From assembly GCA_950295325.1 (NCBI GenBank), contig OX485806.1:25110001-25174000 (forward strand): a stretch of 64,000 bases of DNA, written 5' to 3'. A program made the position numbers and the translations under genes. Positions 35,398-47,600 of this stretch are shown here, piece after piece. Numbering within the stretch: the stretch's first letter is position 1; each line of letters begins with the position of its first letter. The notes under the pieces were generated by a model. It was not told the DNA's origin, made no database searches, and was given only the letters and a program-made list of their open reading frames with translations. The DNA comes from Polytrichum commune (Eukaryota > Streptophyta > Polytrichopsida > Polytrichales > Polytrichaceae).

Positions 35398-35745
35398 GGG
35401 CCACTTCACACACGGGGGTGAGAGCCCATGACCATTACACCTCAAGCACTCTCATTGGCGGAAAAGGCGGAGCCGGTCCAAGTTCACGTCACACTACACT
35501 TGAGGGACCAACGGAGCATGTGAATGTAAGATGGATGTAGAATCTACATGGATTCATACGTGGCATCTAATGGATCACGTTTCATGGTCACTCGGACTAT
35601 TATCAAAAACCACCTCTTGGAGATAGGCCTAACACAAAAACTAAAAGACCATGGCACTCCGAACCATCGATTCATTCTATTTCATCACGTGTGAGGGCAT
35701 GCATGAATAATAATCCATCAAAATAACATTTGGTTATGAGATATA
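35398..35745. mobile_element. Tourist-like MITE family D, copy 2 (3' truncated)
   Basis: Starts GGGCCACTTCACACACGGGG after TTA. It follows copy 1 (39214-39714) block by block for about 340 bp, then stops without a matching right end. Confidence 0.7.
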
Positions 35746-36288
35746 TATTAGATGAGATTAAATTAATGTACCTCTGGAATTCCCCCATAATCATAAATTA
35801 TCGCGGCGATCAAGATCATTAATTACCGTCGCGGTTAAAGGCAACGACATATTTCTGACATTAGTTTTGGCAAAAATAGGACTGGTCCAGGATAACACTA
35901 CCTCCACAGTGGCTGCAAACCTTCATGACATGTGTGCTGGTCACTATAAGGTGTTAGATTAGTGTTGTTTTTGTGTGCAAAAGGACCCTCTTTCCTTCTA
36001 GTGGTCCTTCCCCTCATGCCATGATGCATATATAAGCGTACCCATTTTGGAATCCGCTTTTTGGTGCAGGGCTTCAAGTGACTTTAGTCTCCTTACGGCT
36101 TGTGCAAGTACTTCTTACGAGGCCATAGCTAATCAAGTGGTTATTATATAGGTCCGGGCACGGTCTCAAGTCTTTTAGATTGCGGCGCCTTCAGTGTTAA
36201 CTTATTTCGGGTCAATCATCATAAGCGCCTACACCAACTAAAAACTCGGTCATAGTCATCATGAACAACCAGTCTTTGTGTGTACTAA
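35746..36288. other. Gene-free stretch
   Basis: Nothing recognisable. Confidence 0.5.
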
Positions 36289-36571
36289 GGGCCACTTTAC
36301 ACCTAGAGGCCGGGCCAATTCCCCTTGAGGCCGATTGCATGAAATTTCAGCCCTTTTTGGGTTGGAGGTCGGCCTCAACTACACATTATAATAAGATTAT
36401 AATGGGGGTCAATTTTCCCATATGTAAAGGCCTTGGGGCCAAGAAGCTAGGTCGATTTAATAAATCTAGCATAATTCAACGGATCTAGCATAATCTATCA
36501 CAGGGCCGTTCATATTTCCACATATGGCCCTAAAAGGGGATTTGGGACTTGGGACCCATGTGGACCGGCCC
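36289..36571. mobile_element. Tourist-like MITE, chimera of families A and C
   Basis: The left half (GGGCCACTTTACACCTAGAG, after TAA) is family A in reverse orientation. The right end (GGACTTGGGACCCATGTGGA then CCGGCCC) is the family C terminus. TTA follows at 36572-36574. Confidence 0.65.
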
Positions 36572-36574
36572 TTA

Positions 36575-37107
36575 GGGCTGCTTTACACCTAGAGGCCGGG
36601 CCAATTTGTTGTGTAAGAGGTTTGAAATCTTCACTTGTGATTGGCCAAAAGGCTGAAATCGGTCCCAACCCCTTTACACCTAGAGGTCAGGGCGATTTGA
36701 TGGTATGAAATTTTTAATCAAAACATGCATGGTTTGACATGGCCCGAGCTCGTTGAATTGGGTGCACCCAAAATGGAAGGCCAATTCTTGGCCTCGGGGC
36801 CAATGTCAAATTTTAATAAAAAAATGCTTCTTAAAAAAAATGAATATTTTAGTGAACCATATCCATTGGATTATGTGGAAATATGAACAACTCTATGCTA
36901 GATTATGCTAGATCCGTTGGATTACGCTAGATTTATTGAATCGGCCTAGCTTCTTGGTCCTAAGGCCTTTACATATGAGAAAATCAGCCCCCATTATAAA
37001 CTTATTATAATGTGTAGTTGAGGCCGGCCCCCAACCCAAAAGGGGTTGAAATTTCATGCAATTGGCCTCAAGGGGAATTGGCCCGACCTCTAGGTGTAAA
37101 GCGGCCC
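36575..37107. mobile_element. Tourist-like MITE family A, copy 2
   Basis: Starts GGGCTGCTTTACACCTAGAG and ends CTAGGTGTAAAGCGGCCC. It is similar to 21958-22449 over its length, including TATGCTAGATCCGTTGGATT. TTA lies on the left and CAA on the right, so the duplication is imperfect. Confidence 0.8.
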
Positions 37108-37110
37108 CAA

Positions 37111-37510
37111 GGGCCGGTCCACATGGGTCCCAAGTCCCAAATCCCCCACTCATGCTAGCAGCAAGTCCCAACATGGAGTTTCGAGCCTCGAGAAACGATT
37201 AAAACATGGGTTGTATTCATTGAAAGTAGGATCTTGATTAGTTTATGTAAAAAAAAAACTTTGCAAAACTTGTGTGAAAGAGTCGGATCTAGCATTTTGC
37301 CGGACCCAATTCTTAACACAAGTCCCGAGCCTCGCCTCGCCTCCAAAAAGTGTTGTCATGTAAGCATTCCATGTCATGCTTGGGACTTAGGACTAGGGAC
37401 CCCGTGTGAAGTGCTAAGTCCCAACTTACATGCTCTCCACGACTGAGATTGTGTGGATTGACTTGAAGTAAGTTGGGAGTTAGGACTTGGGACCCTGTGC
37501 AAACCGGCCC
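37111..37510. mobile_element. Tourist-like MITE family C, copy 1
   Basis: Starts GGGCCGGTCCACATGGGTCC and ends with GGGACCCTGTGCAAACCGGC then CC, followed by TAA. The left flank is CAA. It sits directly against family A copy 2. Confidence 0.75.
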
Positions 37511-37512
37511 TA

Positions 37513-37516
<4 letters not shown>

Positions 37517-37552
<36 letters not shown>
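37517..37552 (+). repeat. (AG)n microsatellite
   Basis: A pure AG tract. A shorter one lies at about 37758-37783. Confidence 0.9.
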
Positions 37553-37555
<3 letters not shown>

Positions 37556-39210
37556 TTGTGGGTGGGTGACTAAAGTTATCATTTTTATTTGAAGTGTAAT
37601 GATTTTAAAGGATCTTTGTTGGCTCTGTCTGTAGGACAAAGACTATGCATCAACTTCTTCGTTTCAAGAGCAAATTTCCTAACCACTTTGCGTTCACACT
37701 TGAACGTTACTTGTTCTTGTTATTTTTGGTCCACTTTATTTAATGTGGATGTTAACTAGAGAGAGAGAGAGAGAGAGAGAGAGATAAACTATAGTTGCTC
37801 CCTAAAATGTATTGAAAGAAATCTAGTCAAGTATAGTTATTTCGGCAATTCTTGATTATTTATTTAAAAAAATTTGGGTGATAAATGAGTAGTTGCAATC
37901 CTTGACCCGCATTTGAGAAGAAGGTGCACAAAATCCAAGAAAGGTTTGGTATAGTAAGTAGCCATGGATTGGCATGAGCAAAGTGGAGAGCTACAATTGT
38001 AGTCTTTCATAGTAAAGGACAGAGCCTCACGGTTCTACCGTTTTCTTGTTAGCAATTGACATGGGATCCCACTGCACCGCAATATGTCTTATTTGAGTTG
38101 TTCTATGCACATGTTATACGGACTTAATGAAGTTTTATTGGCAAATTATCGAGATCCAGCACATAAGAACGATGCTAAGGTGGTGGACATTCTTAGAGTC
38201 AAAATGTACTTCTTGTGCAAGTGATTTTAAGTGGGATGTTGGTTTCCGCACCCTCTACAATGGTGTTGGTTTTGGGGATGCGTAAATTAGTACAACTAGC
38301 TAGTCTTAAGTTGGGAGTTTAGTCTTTGTCCAATTCCGGTCTCTTATGTTCTCGTCGATTGCAATGGGGTAGAACTACTCCACTGTTGCCACCATGATTT
38401 TGTCCAATCATACTCCAAAAAGAACGGTGGAGGAGAATGTAGAGAGCCAAGTGGACAGACCTTCCAAGTAGAGTGGGTATGTGATGTTGGTTTAGGTATT
38501 GCAATAGTTTTGAGTATGATTACCTTATGTTGCACGAGGTTGTTCCTAGTAACCATCATAAGGATATCTCCACCAAATTTGCCACATCCCCCTCTACAAC
38601 ACCCTCAATCCAACATAATTGCTAACTTAATGATTCAATTTTCCAATTGCAATCTGAACGTACATGTACAATTTGAAATTTCCAAAGTAGGATCACACAT
38701 GTTAAGTGCTATTTTAGGATCACGGTGTATCGCACTAAAAACCCTAGTACATTATTCTTCAAATCACTTTCAAGTGCACTAGCAATGCATGTGTTACAAG
38801 ACGTCCTCCAAACATCGAGCGTCGCGAAGATGCCGCCATGTGTAAGTTTCATTTGGTCATTTTTCTTTCTTAAACATACGCCTATAATATGGGTGGTATG
38901 TGACGAGGCTTGTAGTTGATGGTGGAGTTAAAAAGGATACGTGTCACAATGAAATTGAACTATGTGCTCATAACATAGACACCAATTTAGGTCCAACACC
39001 TACCGCAGTCGGGATGTCTTGTGTGATGGATTCATAATAAGACATCTTCACTTGGGATGCAAGAGTGATAAGAGCCCTGAGTGAAGATTGTCCGTGATTT
39101 ACAATTGTTATGATCCGGATGAGACAATCCCTCCTCTATCCAATTGGTGGAGTAAACTTGGAAGTGCCCACAATAAGGCCACACACCTTATAACTTGTTC
39201 AAAGAGAAAC
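37553..39210. other. Gene-free stretch
   Basis: Apart from the second AG tract, nothing was recognised. Short open frames on both strands have no domain signature. Confidence 0.5.
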
Positions 39211-39213
39211 TAA

Positions 39214-39714
39214 GGGCCACTTCACACACGAGGCTGAGAGCCCGTGACCATTACACTTCAAGCACTCTCATTAGTGGAAAAGGCAGAGCCCGTCCAAGTT
39301 CGCTTCACACTACGCTTGAGGGACCAACGGAGTATATGAATGCAAGATGGATGTAAAGTCTACATGGATTCCTACATGGCATCAAATGGATCATGTTTAA
39401 TGGCCACTTGGACTATTTTCAAGAACCACCTCTTGGAGGTAGGCCTAACACAAAACCAGGATACCATGACACCCCGAATGCTCACAACCGCTGGTTTATT
39501 CTATTTTATCATGTGTGAGGACCCGTATGAATAGAAATCCACCAAAATAACATTTGTTTGAGGGCCCCGGTCACATATGGCTTCACACTACACTTGAGAA
39601 TCCGTGACCACACTACATGATTTTGGAGGTGTGTTGGGGACGGCCTTCGGACACTTTCTTTTGGGCTCCCACAATCTCATGGTCACGGCTCTCGGCTCGT
39701 GTGTGAAGTAGCCC
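39214..39714. mobile_element. Tourist-like MITE family D, copy 1 (complete)
   Basis: Starts GGGCCACTTCACACACGAGG and ends CTCGTGTGTGAAGTAGCCC. TAA lies on each side (39211-39213 and 39715-39717). It is 501 bp with no coding capacity. It is the reference copy for the truncated relatives at 23730 and 35398. Confidence 0.85.
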
Positions 39715-39717
39715 TAA

Positions 39718-42700
39718 ATTGGTTACAAATACCACTTCTAAAGTGGCCACAAACTTCCCGTACTGGAACAAAACATGTATTTCTTTGAGAAAAAAACACA
39801 TATGGATAGAGTGACACACATTGCTAACCATTAAGAAAAGCACCAAGTGCCCATTTTACACCCACTTCCCTCCACATGGTACCTTTACCGATTTTCATTC
39901 ATTTAAGCGAATTCAATTGCGTGGGAGGATGAATGCGAATAAACCTTCCGTGGATGAGGTTATGATAGTACAGACACTTTGTTTTTAAGGCCCTCGAATG
40001 CAGGTAATTTAAGAAGGTACACACATTTATATAGTAAACTCCATCGAGCAGCTGTAAGTAAATTAAGTCGGTACTATGGGGGAGAGCTCACATCATCATG
40101 GGCACAGTAAATGTGGACCAATATTATTCACCACCCTCAGATCTTGCCCACATAACTTCCTTACGTAATTTACCCCCACCTTATGTGAGTGAGAAAGAGA
40201 GAGAAAGAGAGCCGCTTAAGTATGCTACTCTAGCTAGCATGTCTTGAATTGGGGCGGGTAAATATCTTTGGGTGGTTAAAGTAAACGTGTCTAATTCGGT
40301 TACTTATCTTATTTGGACACCTATGTTTGACTGGTATGTGGTTTGGTTTGATTTCGGGAATATGTACTATAAACACGTGTTTAAATGAGATTGGACTGTG
40401 TGCTTGAAATATGATTATCATTCTATGTTCAATAGTCAATGTAATTGGGTGTGTGTGTGTGTGTGTTGGGGGGGGGGGGGGTGGGGGATTGTATGACCAT
40501 TTGATGAGCACAACTATATCCTGCTTAATGAATGAGATGTTCATATGATTTTGGAAAAGCTATAACTTGGAGATTGGACTAGCTATAACCATCTTGTACT
40601 GATCTCATGTTTCGTATCCTAGGAGACGTGGGTTAGTCGGAAAAAGTAACCACTTTAAGACCCATCTACCTTATCGAGGAGAGGCGTAGAAACCAATGCT
40701 AGACTCATATGTAGGTGACATGCATGGGTGTCAATAACCAACGTCAATAGTGGTGTCGAAGAACCTACCCGTGGGCATCAAAATCGGAATACCAACTGAA
40801 TGGTGGTATTTCAAGGTGAGTGAGTCTTTGTATACCAAGATATTATTTGGGTCGATATCGGTTTAAACCATATTGATATAAGGACTGTTTTCTCTAGGTA
40901 CGATGGTTCTTATTGCATGGTATGCAGACCCAAGTAGTATCCAAAAAAATAAAATAATGTCAAATACTCATACCCTATTGGTATCCAAAACATGTGAAAT
41001 CCTCATTATAGATACTTGAATGGGGTTAAAAAAGAAGAAGACAATACCAATCCAACATTGGTAGAAACCTACCCATGATAGGCTTGTTGTTGCTTCACCC
41101 CAACGTATCTTCACTAGATTGATTCAAAGTTTTTGGCCCCAATCAGAGACTTGATTAGGTTTAAAATAGCATTGATTGACTCTGCACATGCTCACTATCC
41201 ATAGATGACTCTCTATTCCGACAAAGAAAAGCTATGTTTCCTTCCAGTTTTGCCATGTGGCAATCCTACATGATTGAGACCCTTTTGAATCCCACATGGA
41301 TATTACATTCCAACACTAGTAAAGAAGAAATAGAGCGCCCTTTGTCCGGGTGCGTTCTCAAAATTTTTGAGGAGTCAGAGGCTCATGTTGGATTCACCTA
41401 CTCATGATGTATGCTCAAATATTTGCTTTGTAAAGTGAGGAGGAGTATTGCACAAGAACAATGCAAAAACCTTTGTTAGACACATCATAAAATCAAAATG
41501 CTATAAAATGGTGCAAGTGACCTCAATTTTTTTGATGAGTGATAAGTTAGAGCATGTTCACTTGTCTTCCATACAACGCCCCATAACAAAAGAGCGTTAG
41601 GTTTAGCTTTCGAGTTGGACCCACACGTCATGCCTAATTGCTATGACTCTGTTGGTGGGGTTTGGAAAGCCCTCTTGGACCAAAATAGCTTGGGTATATT
41701 GTGGCCCAATTTTCAAATTCTTCTATAAAAGAATCAACTATCAGTACCTCATATTCATAGACCAAATAAAATCGTAGCTTCAACTATCTCTATCTAAAGC
41801 CCTATGTATTGGAATATATTAGTTTTGATCATGGGACCCATGGTTTATGTAGTTTATAAAGAGTGAACGTGTGGGACATATAATGAGACTACTGTCACTA
41901 CTCCCCTCTAAAATAATGTTACGTGATTTAGCACCCCTTTGTGTTAGTGTTTGGTGTATCACGAGTGGTCATGCTCTGAGTGCTTTGGAAAGCTCTTGAA
42001 GAAGTTTTGAAGGAGATACGAGAGACTAGAATGTCAAGGTATACTATGTGGTCAACACACATAACTTAGGGCCAATTCACATGGGGTCCTAAGTCCCAAG
42101 TCCCAAGTCCCAAGTCCCACTCATGTTAGCAAGTCCCAACATGAAGGCAAAGCCCCAACTTTTGAGCCTCAAGAAAGAAGGAAAAATAATGGTTTATATT
42201 CATTAAAGTTGATTTTTGATTATTTTTGCAAAAATATTCACGTCACTTGTGTTGAGAGTTGGGTCCAGCTTCCTTAGTATAAACATGGTAATCACGTAGT
42301 AAGTGACGGTGATTGCAACATTGTATTTCTACAATGCCCAATTTAATTCAACAAGGAATGACAAAGAATATTAGGTTTACGCTTAGCGTTGGTGACACTA
42401 TACTGGCGGTTTAGAATTAGTATCGAGCAAGACGAATAGGAATGGTGATACTAAACGCAAATGTTTAGTGTAGTTTAGGCACTTTGCTCGCCGAAATTGA
42501 AGTCACCTATTGCCGGGTTATTTTCATACATTCACATTAACTTTTGCACTTGCCCAATCAACAACTACGTGACACGTGGCTCCTTCATTCAAGAAAATAT
42601 TCATGTTGTGCCGAATGCGATAAGCTACATAACATTATTCAATTGCTATGAGTTGTTCCATTCTAATAACAGTTAGTGACAGTGCTTCACCCGACTCTCA

Positions 42701-43130
42701 CTTGTTTTTCGAGCTGAATTTACTTACTCACAAGCATCCATAACGTATAATTCTAGCACCTTTACATGACATATTCCCAGCCTCGCCCAACCTGGTCACT
42801 CAACTAAATAACGGTATGTACTAACTCATAATGGCCGAGAATCGTACACATACAATCTAACTTATCTGTCAGTGTAATGATCAGCATTAGGTAATCGTTG
42901 TGAATCTCATTTGCCAGTCAGTCTGATAAAACTCCAAACACTCTGGTCCAATTGCGAGTTAGGCAGTAATTGACAGCATCAAAAAGCTTACCTTACCTAC
43001 AGACTCCGGAGTGAGACGCAAGAGCTGCAACCTGTAGTAACTTAAGCTGGATATGAGCTGATCATAGTATCAGAGAATTCAAGCCTATGAATTATATCGT
43101 CACTTAGTGTCTTCTGTAAGTTAACATAAA
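39718..43130. other. Gene-free stretch
   Basis: Contains a GT/G low-complexity tract at about 40450-40488 and a family C fragment at about 42070-42270. A short segment (about 42388-42440, with TATCGAGCAAGACG) recurs inverted near 16180-16235. No gene was recognised. Confidence 0.5.
42070..42270. mobile_element. Tourist-like MITE family C, truncated copy
   Basis: Starts GGGCCAATTCACATGGGGTC after TTA and follows family C copy 1 (CCCAACATG...GAGCCTC...TTCATT). Four tandem AAGTCCC units lie near the start. No right end was found. Confidence 0.6.
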
Positions 43131-43330
43131 GATGGTGGCATTAGTGGATCAGTCAGGGCTCCTTAATAACTCTCATTACAAAACATACAAAGTGTGAGGG
43201 CTTTATTTCAAGTAATGAGTGAGAGCCTCTCTCTCTCTCTCTCTCGTCTCGTCTCGCGATATATCTCTTAGCAAGTGATGGGGTTTAATGGATCTAACAA
43301 GTTGAGTGTCTGCACTGAGGCCTGTTTAGT
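43131..43330 (+). repeat. Partial duplicate of intron 1 of the PRUNE-like gene
   Basis: About 190 bp matches 50461-50625. Shared blocks include GTCAGGG.TCCT, AACTCTCATTACAAA/AATTCTCACTACAAA, TTTCAAGT and AAGTGTCTGCA. Here a (TC)n tract has expanded at about 43229-43250. It lies about 1.3 kb past the 3' end of the gene. It may be a segmental duplicate or two copies of a dispersed repeat. Confidence 0.6.
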
Positions 43331-44606
43331 TGCCTTTTCTACTACTTAATGGCTACCATGTGATGATCACATGGGAGCCTTCAACCCATCTCAGGAGGAC
43401 TTTGAAAGCTCTAGCTTCGGGTGATATGGTGTTTCCAGCTTTTCCAACACTTGGGAATAGGTATACGGTTGGGAAGATTGGATGAAAGCTCTATGTATTT
43501 AGAATCGTCATTGGGTATTCCTACTATCATTAATCAGGAGAGGGTAAATCCAAGTGGTCTCAAATCTATGAACACTATGTAATTTACAGCTTCCTGTTTC
43601 ACAAAATGATGTGCATGGGAAGCAAGCCACATTTAATTTAAGGTATGTGGGTGTAATGTATTTTGTTTATCATATTCTCCAACTTCTACCGACTAGGTTT
43701 ACACCATGTTACTTGTGCTGCATTAGCAAATCAATGATGAAGCATCAACACAACTTGGATTGAAATTCGGACCGCCCCTAATTTGGTGTTTGTTATCGGG
43801 AGTGCACGTTTGTTGATTCTTTCACAGAATACATAGGTCCTGCCAATTTTTTTCACTTAGTTAATAAAATTTGAAGACATTGTTCAATCTCTTCTAAACA
43901 TGACTTTATGGTGGTTGTTCTATGATCCTCACCAACCTACACATCAATTTGTTTGATTAAGAAAAGCAATTACATAACATCCATATACCTTTGATGATTA
44001 CTTTTCTACCAACTAGAAATTGTAGAGGCTGTCAACAATTGTATTCTCTACAGTTTTTTAGATTCTAGTTGACCACGAGTTAGATGTTAATAATTGCTCA
44101 TACAAGAGAAGGCTGCTGTTTGCCAAGACACTTTTCGGCAACAAATAACTGCATGCAACTGATGAGATACGATCTTCATTTTTGCAGACATACACTGTTC
44201 TAGAAGGCATGTTTACATGTTTGCATGAGCAAAGTGGAATGATCCATTCAACTAAATTAAGCAAGCGAGATCTTCACACAGGTCCTCAGTCTGGAAGGTC
44301 TTTGGTTCACACTGTAATGATGACCAAAGAGAAATTCTACGTTAAGAATTGCATGAATTGTACAACACTCCTTCCAGAGAAGATGTTCTCCCTGTGATGG
44401 AATAATGTGCATATCTGGAAGGAGACTTCTTCTACAGTTCAAAAACCTCACGCCGTTACCATTGCAAAAATGTACACTCATTTGCACTTACATGGGGCTG
44501 GAGCAAGCATGGTGCCGTTCACTCTCAGTGGAAAAAATCACGATGGGCAGGTGAGACTGGGTTGAGTTCTCTGCTGTAAGATACATTGATAATGTTGTTA
44601 CTCTAC
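43331..44606. other. 3' flank of the PRUNE-like gene
   Basis: No second gene was recognised. Part of this must hold the 3' untranslated region of the gene whose stop codon is at 44607. No canonical AATAAA was found close to the stop on the minus strand. Confidence 0.5.
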
Positions 44607-47600
44607 CTAGTGGGCACTTGACCGGTTTCGTAGGCGATGAAGTGCACCAGAAATTCTTGGGGTTGAAGATTCTTGAGCTTGGAGTTGGGACCCTTTTTTG
44701 TTGGATAGAGCCTTGGTTTCGAGCTTTCCATCAGATTTGGCTTTGGTTCTGGTTTTAGGTTTTGGAGTCGCTTTTGTATCTGGATTTTGTGGTGACGCTG
44801 AGGGTGATAGAGACGGATGCACAGCGTTGGTTGCAACTAAAGCCTCCCTTGAAGAATCTGATTGAGGGACCTTCCTCTTGGAGTCAATCTGAGGTGCACC
44901 ATTAACCAGCTCGGATTGTTCTCCACTAGTCTTTGACACTGTTAACAATGCCCATGCACAACAATATAAGAATAAATTTCTAAAATGATGGCAACTTAAA
45001 ACATATCTTGCCAATGAAAGATACCTGATTACTGTGCACTATTATACTTTTAAGGAGGTGTATCTTTACTCATTGATGCCAGGGCAAATTTAATAAGGGC
45101 TACGCCTGTAATTTCAATTATGGCAAATTACAATATGGAGTTACATAGTGCTGTAAATTTTGACTCAGGATGCTGTTTTTGGAAGAATGACGGAAACAGA
45201 TAGTATGCACTTTATTAAACACACTAAGTGAAAACACGGTGTAGTAGGATGTCACAGAAAAACTCCAGAACAGGTTGTGGGCTTATAAATTACCTGCAAA
45301 TGGGTTGGAATCACCATAAATCTCTCTAATAAATGACGAAACATATTTCTCATCTCGTATCTGTTTCACTGCAGAGAGACAGCCTCATGGGTCAATAGAC
45401 AATAATGGAGAAAATGCATGATCTATTCCTACATGATATCAGGGTTGTAATCTGGCATCTACAATCTTCATGAAAGCATCTATAAAGTTGGAAATAGAAA
45501 CAAAGACTGACGTGCAGATAGGATGCTTGAATGTTAATGTGCAAACCCGAAAGGAAAATGCTTACAATGATTGTAGAAACCATTTCTTCCCATTGAGCCA
45601 GCACCCACTAGCAGACTTGTTGCCAGTTCTTTGTCTCTTGCGGAACCGGATGCAAGGTTATCTGTGTCCACTAGAATCCCTGCAAGCTGTGTCCATCCCA
45701 TCGACAGAGTCAGAGGATGTATAGGGCTACTACACTAAATATCTGAAACAATGTGGCATTTGAATTTAATGTGCCACAGTATATTCAGATTAATTGGTGT
45801 GTCATGCGGTTTTACAACCACTGAAGCCTCTTGTCTTAGTGCCCCTCCCATACTGTCTATGCCACTGGTCATAATTTACTAAGCCACATCAATATACATT
45901 CAAAGTAAACTATGTGGCCGACAATAATAAACATTAGTGAGAACAGGCATTAGTAATGTGGCCCACGTTAAATTAGTCTGATGTTCATTGACGTGGGTCG
46001 ATGATGAATAGTTTGGTGCACACTACGCCAGATATATAGTGTAGTCAACTGCCACAGTCCATTTTCCTCCATGTGTGAATCTGGACCCTTGCGCTGTGAT
46101 ATTTACATCGCCTACATGCACAAGGAGCATAAATAGCAACAGAGACTTATAAATGTACCAGGAGCGTCTTCATGTAGCGGGGTTGAAGCAGGAATGGAGC
46201 TTCTTGGCGAAATTTTTCGGCGAGAATGGTGCAACTTGATCCAACCTGCAACATCCACCCAACATTTAGTTTCCTATCAAAGTTCACTTTTTAAAACAGG
46301 CGGTATGGGGTACAAACTCGTGTGGGTAATGCAGCTATTCAGGAAAACAAGGAGATTGTGACGTCTCTCCAGCGAACCTGCCATTAGACTGTAGGGTAGT
46401 CTTATTATTTCAAAGCAACCCATCTTATGAGTACATGCAGGCATTCTGATGTCACAACTTCTTGAATAGTGAATTAAATCAGGGCCAAGAATGAGATTAT
46501 TAAGGAGAGTAGAACAAGAAAAGAGGAAGCAAAGCCATGAAAAACGACAACATACCTCATTTTTTGTGACCAGAAGGTCGAGACCGATGACTGCCCTCTT
46601 TACACGCCCAGCTACAACAGTCTCATTCATTGGTGTAATCTGCACATTTTCAATATGGACGATTTAGGGGCACTTTACAACTAGAGGTTGATGGCCCATG
46701 ACCGTTGAAATAAAAAATCTGTTATAGGTGGAGAATGCCAAGACCGTCCCACTTCACTTTACACTAGAGCTTGAGGGCCTAAAGGACCAAGGAAGAGTTT
46801 GTATGGATGACAGATCTACATGGAGCCCTACTCGGTATGCAATGGATAAATTATGATAAATGAAGGGTTGTGAGACTTCGAAATGTGATTGTCTTCCGGT
46901 TGTGTGTTGATCCACATACTGTACATAGGATATTAATGAAATAGAATTTAGTTGAGAGCCTGGTTATCTATGTCTCTATACTACACCTGAAGGCCCGTAA
47001 CCACACAAAAGTTTCAATCATCCATGGAACGGCCTTCAGTTGCATTTCAAGGGCCCTCACATTGTCATGGTCACAGCCCTTGGCCATAGTGTAAAGTGGC
47101 CCTAAGCTTGAAAGGAGCTTCCTCAAGCAAGAGCAACCGCTAACTATCGTACAAAATAATTTGTTCCTGTTGAGCTCTATTATGTAACCTCCGCAAAACA
47201 CTAACTGGCTTTGTCCAGATTTGTTGAATTCAGTACCTGCCGTGTTTGTCTGTAATGTATGTAACTCACCTCATCAAGAAAGAGCACAGCGCTTGCATCA
47301 ATTCCGCACACATGGAAGAGCCAGGCCGCATCCCTGTGTTGCCACATTTCTTTCCGACTCATATTCATCACGGGGATGGCATGCCACTTCACAGACGTAG
47401 TGGAAGCCAATGTCTTTTCCAACAGCCAGGTCGTGCAGATCGCAGCAATCATGGAGCTCATTCCTGCAGAAATCAGGTCCACAACTTGGAACCTCAGCTT
47501 CTGTGGTTTATTTACACCTTTGCATTGCAAGAGATGGTTGCATTACAGCTAACATTGATTTCCAAAACAAGAACAAAAAGTTCCAAAAAAAGATGATCAA

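Noticed and set aside
47270-47517. A second frame of exon 3 of the PRUNE-like gene reads Cys-rich with a DCC..HD pattern that recalls secreted phospholipase A2.
   Set aside because: It needs a frame that ends in a stop within the exon and lacks the calcium loop. The other frame joins in phase to both neighbours and matches PRUNE.
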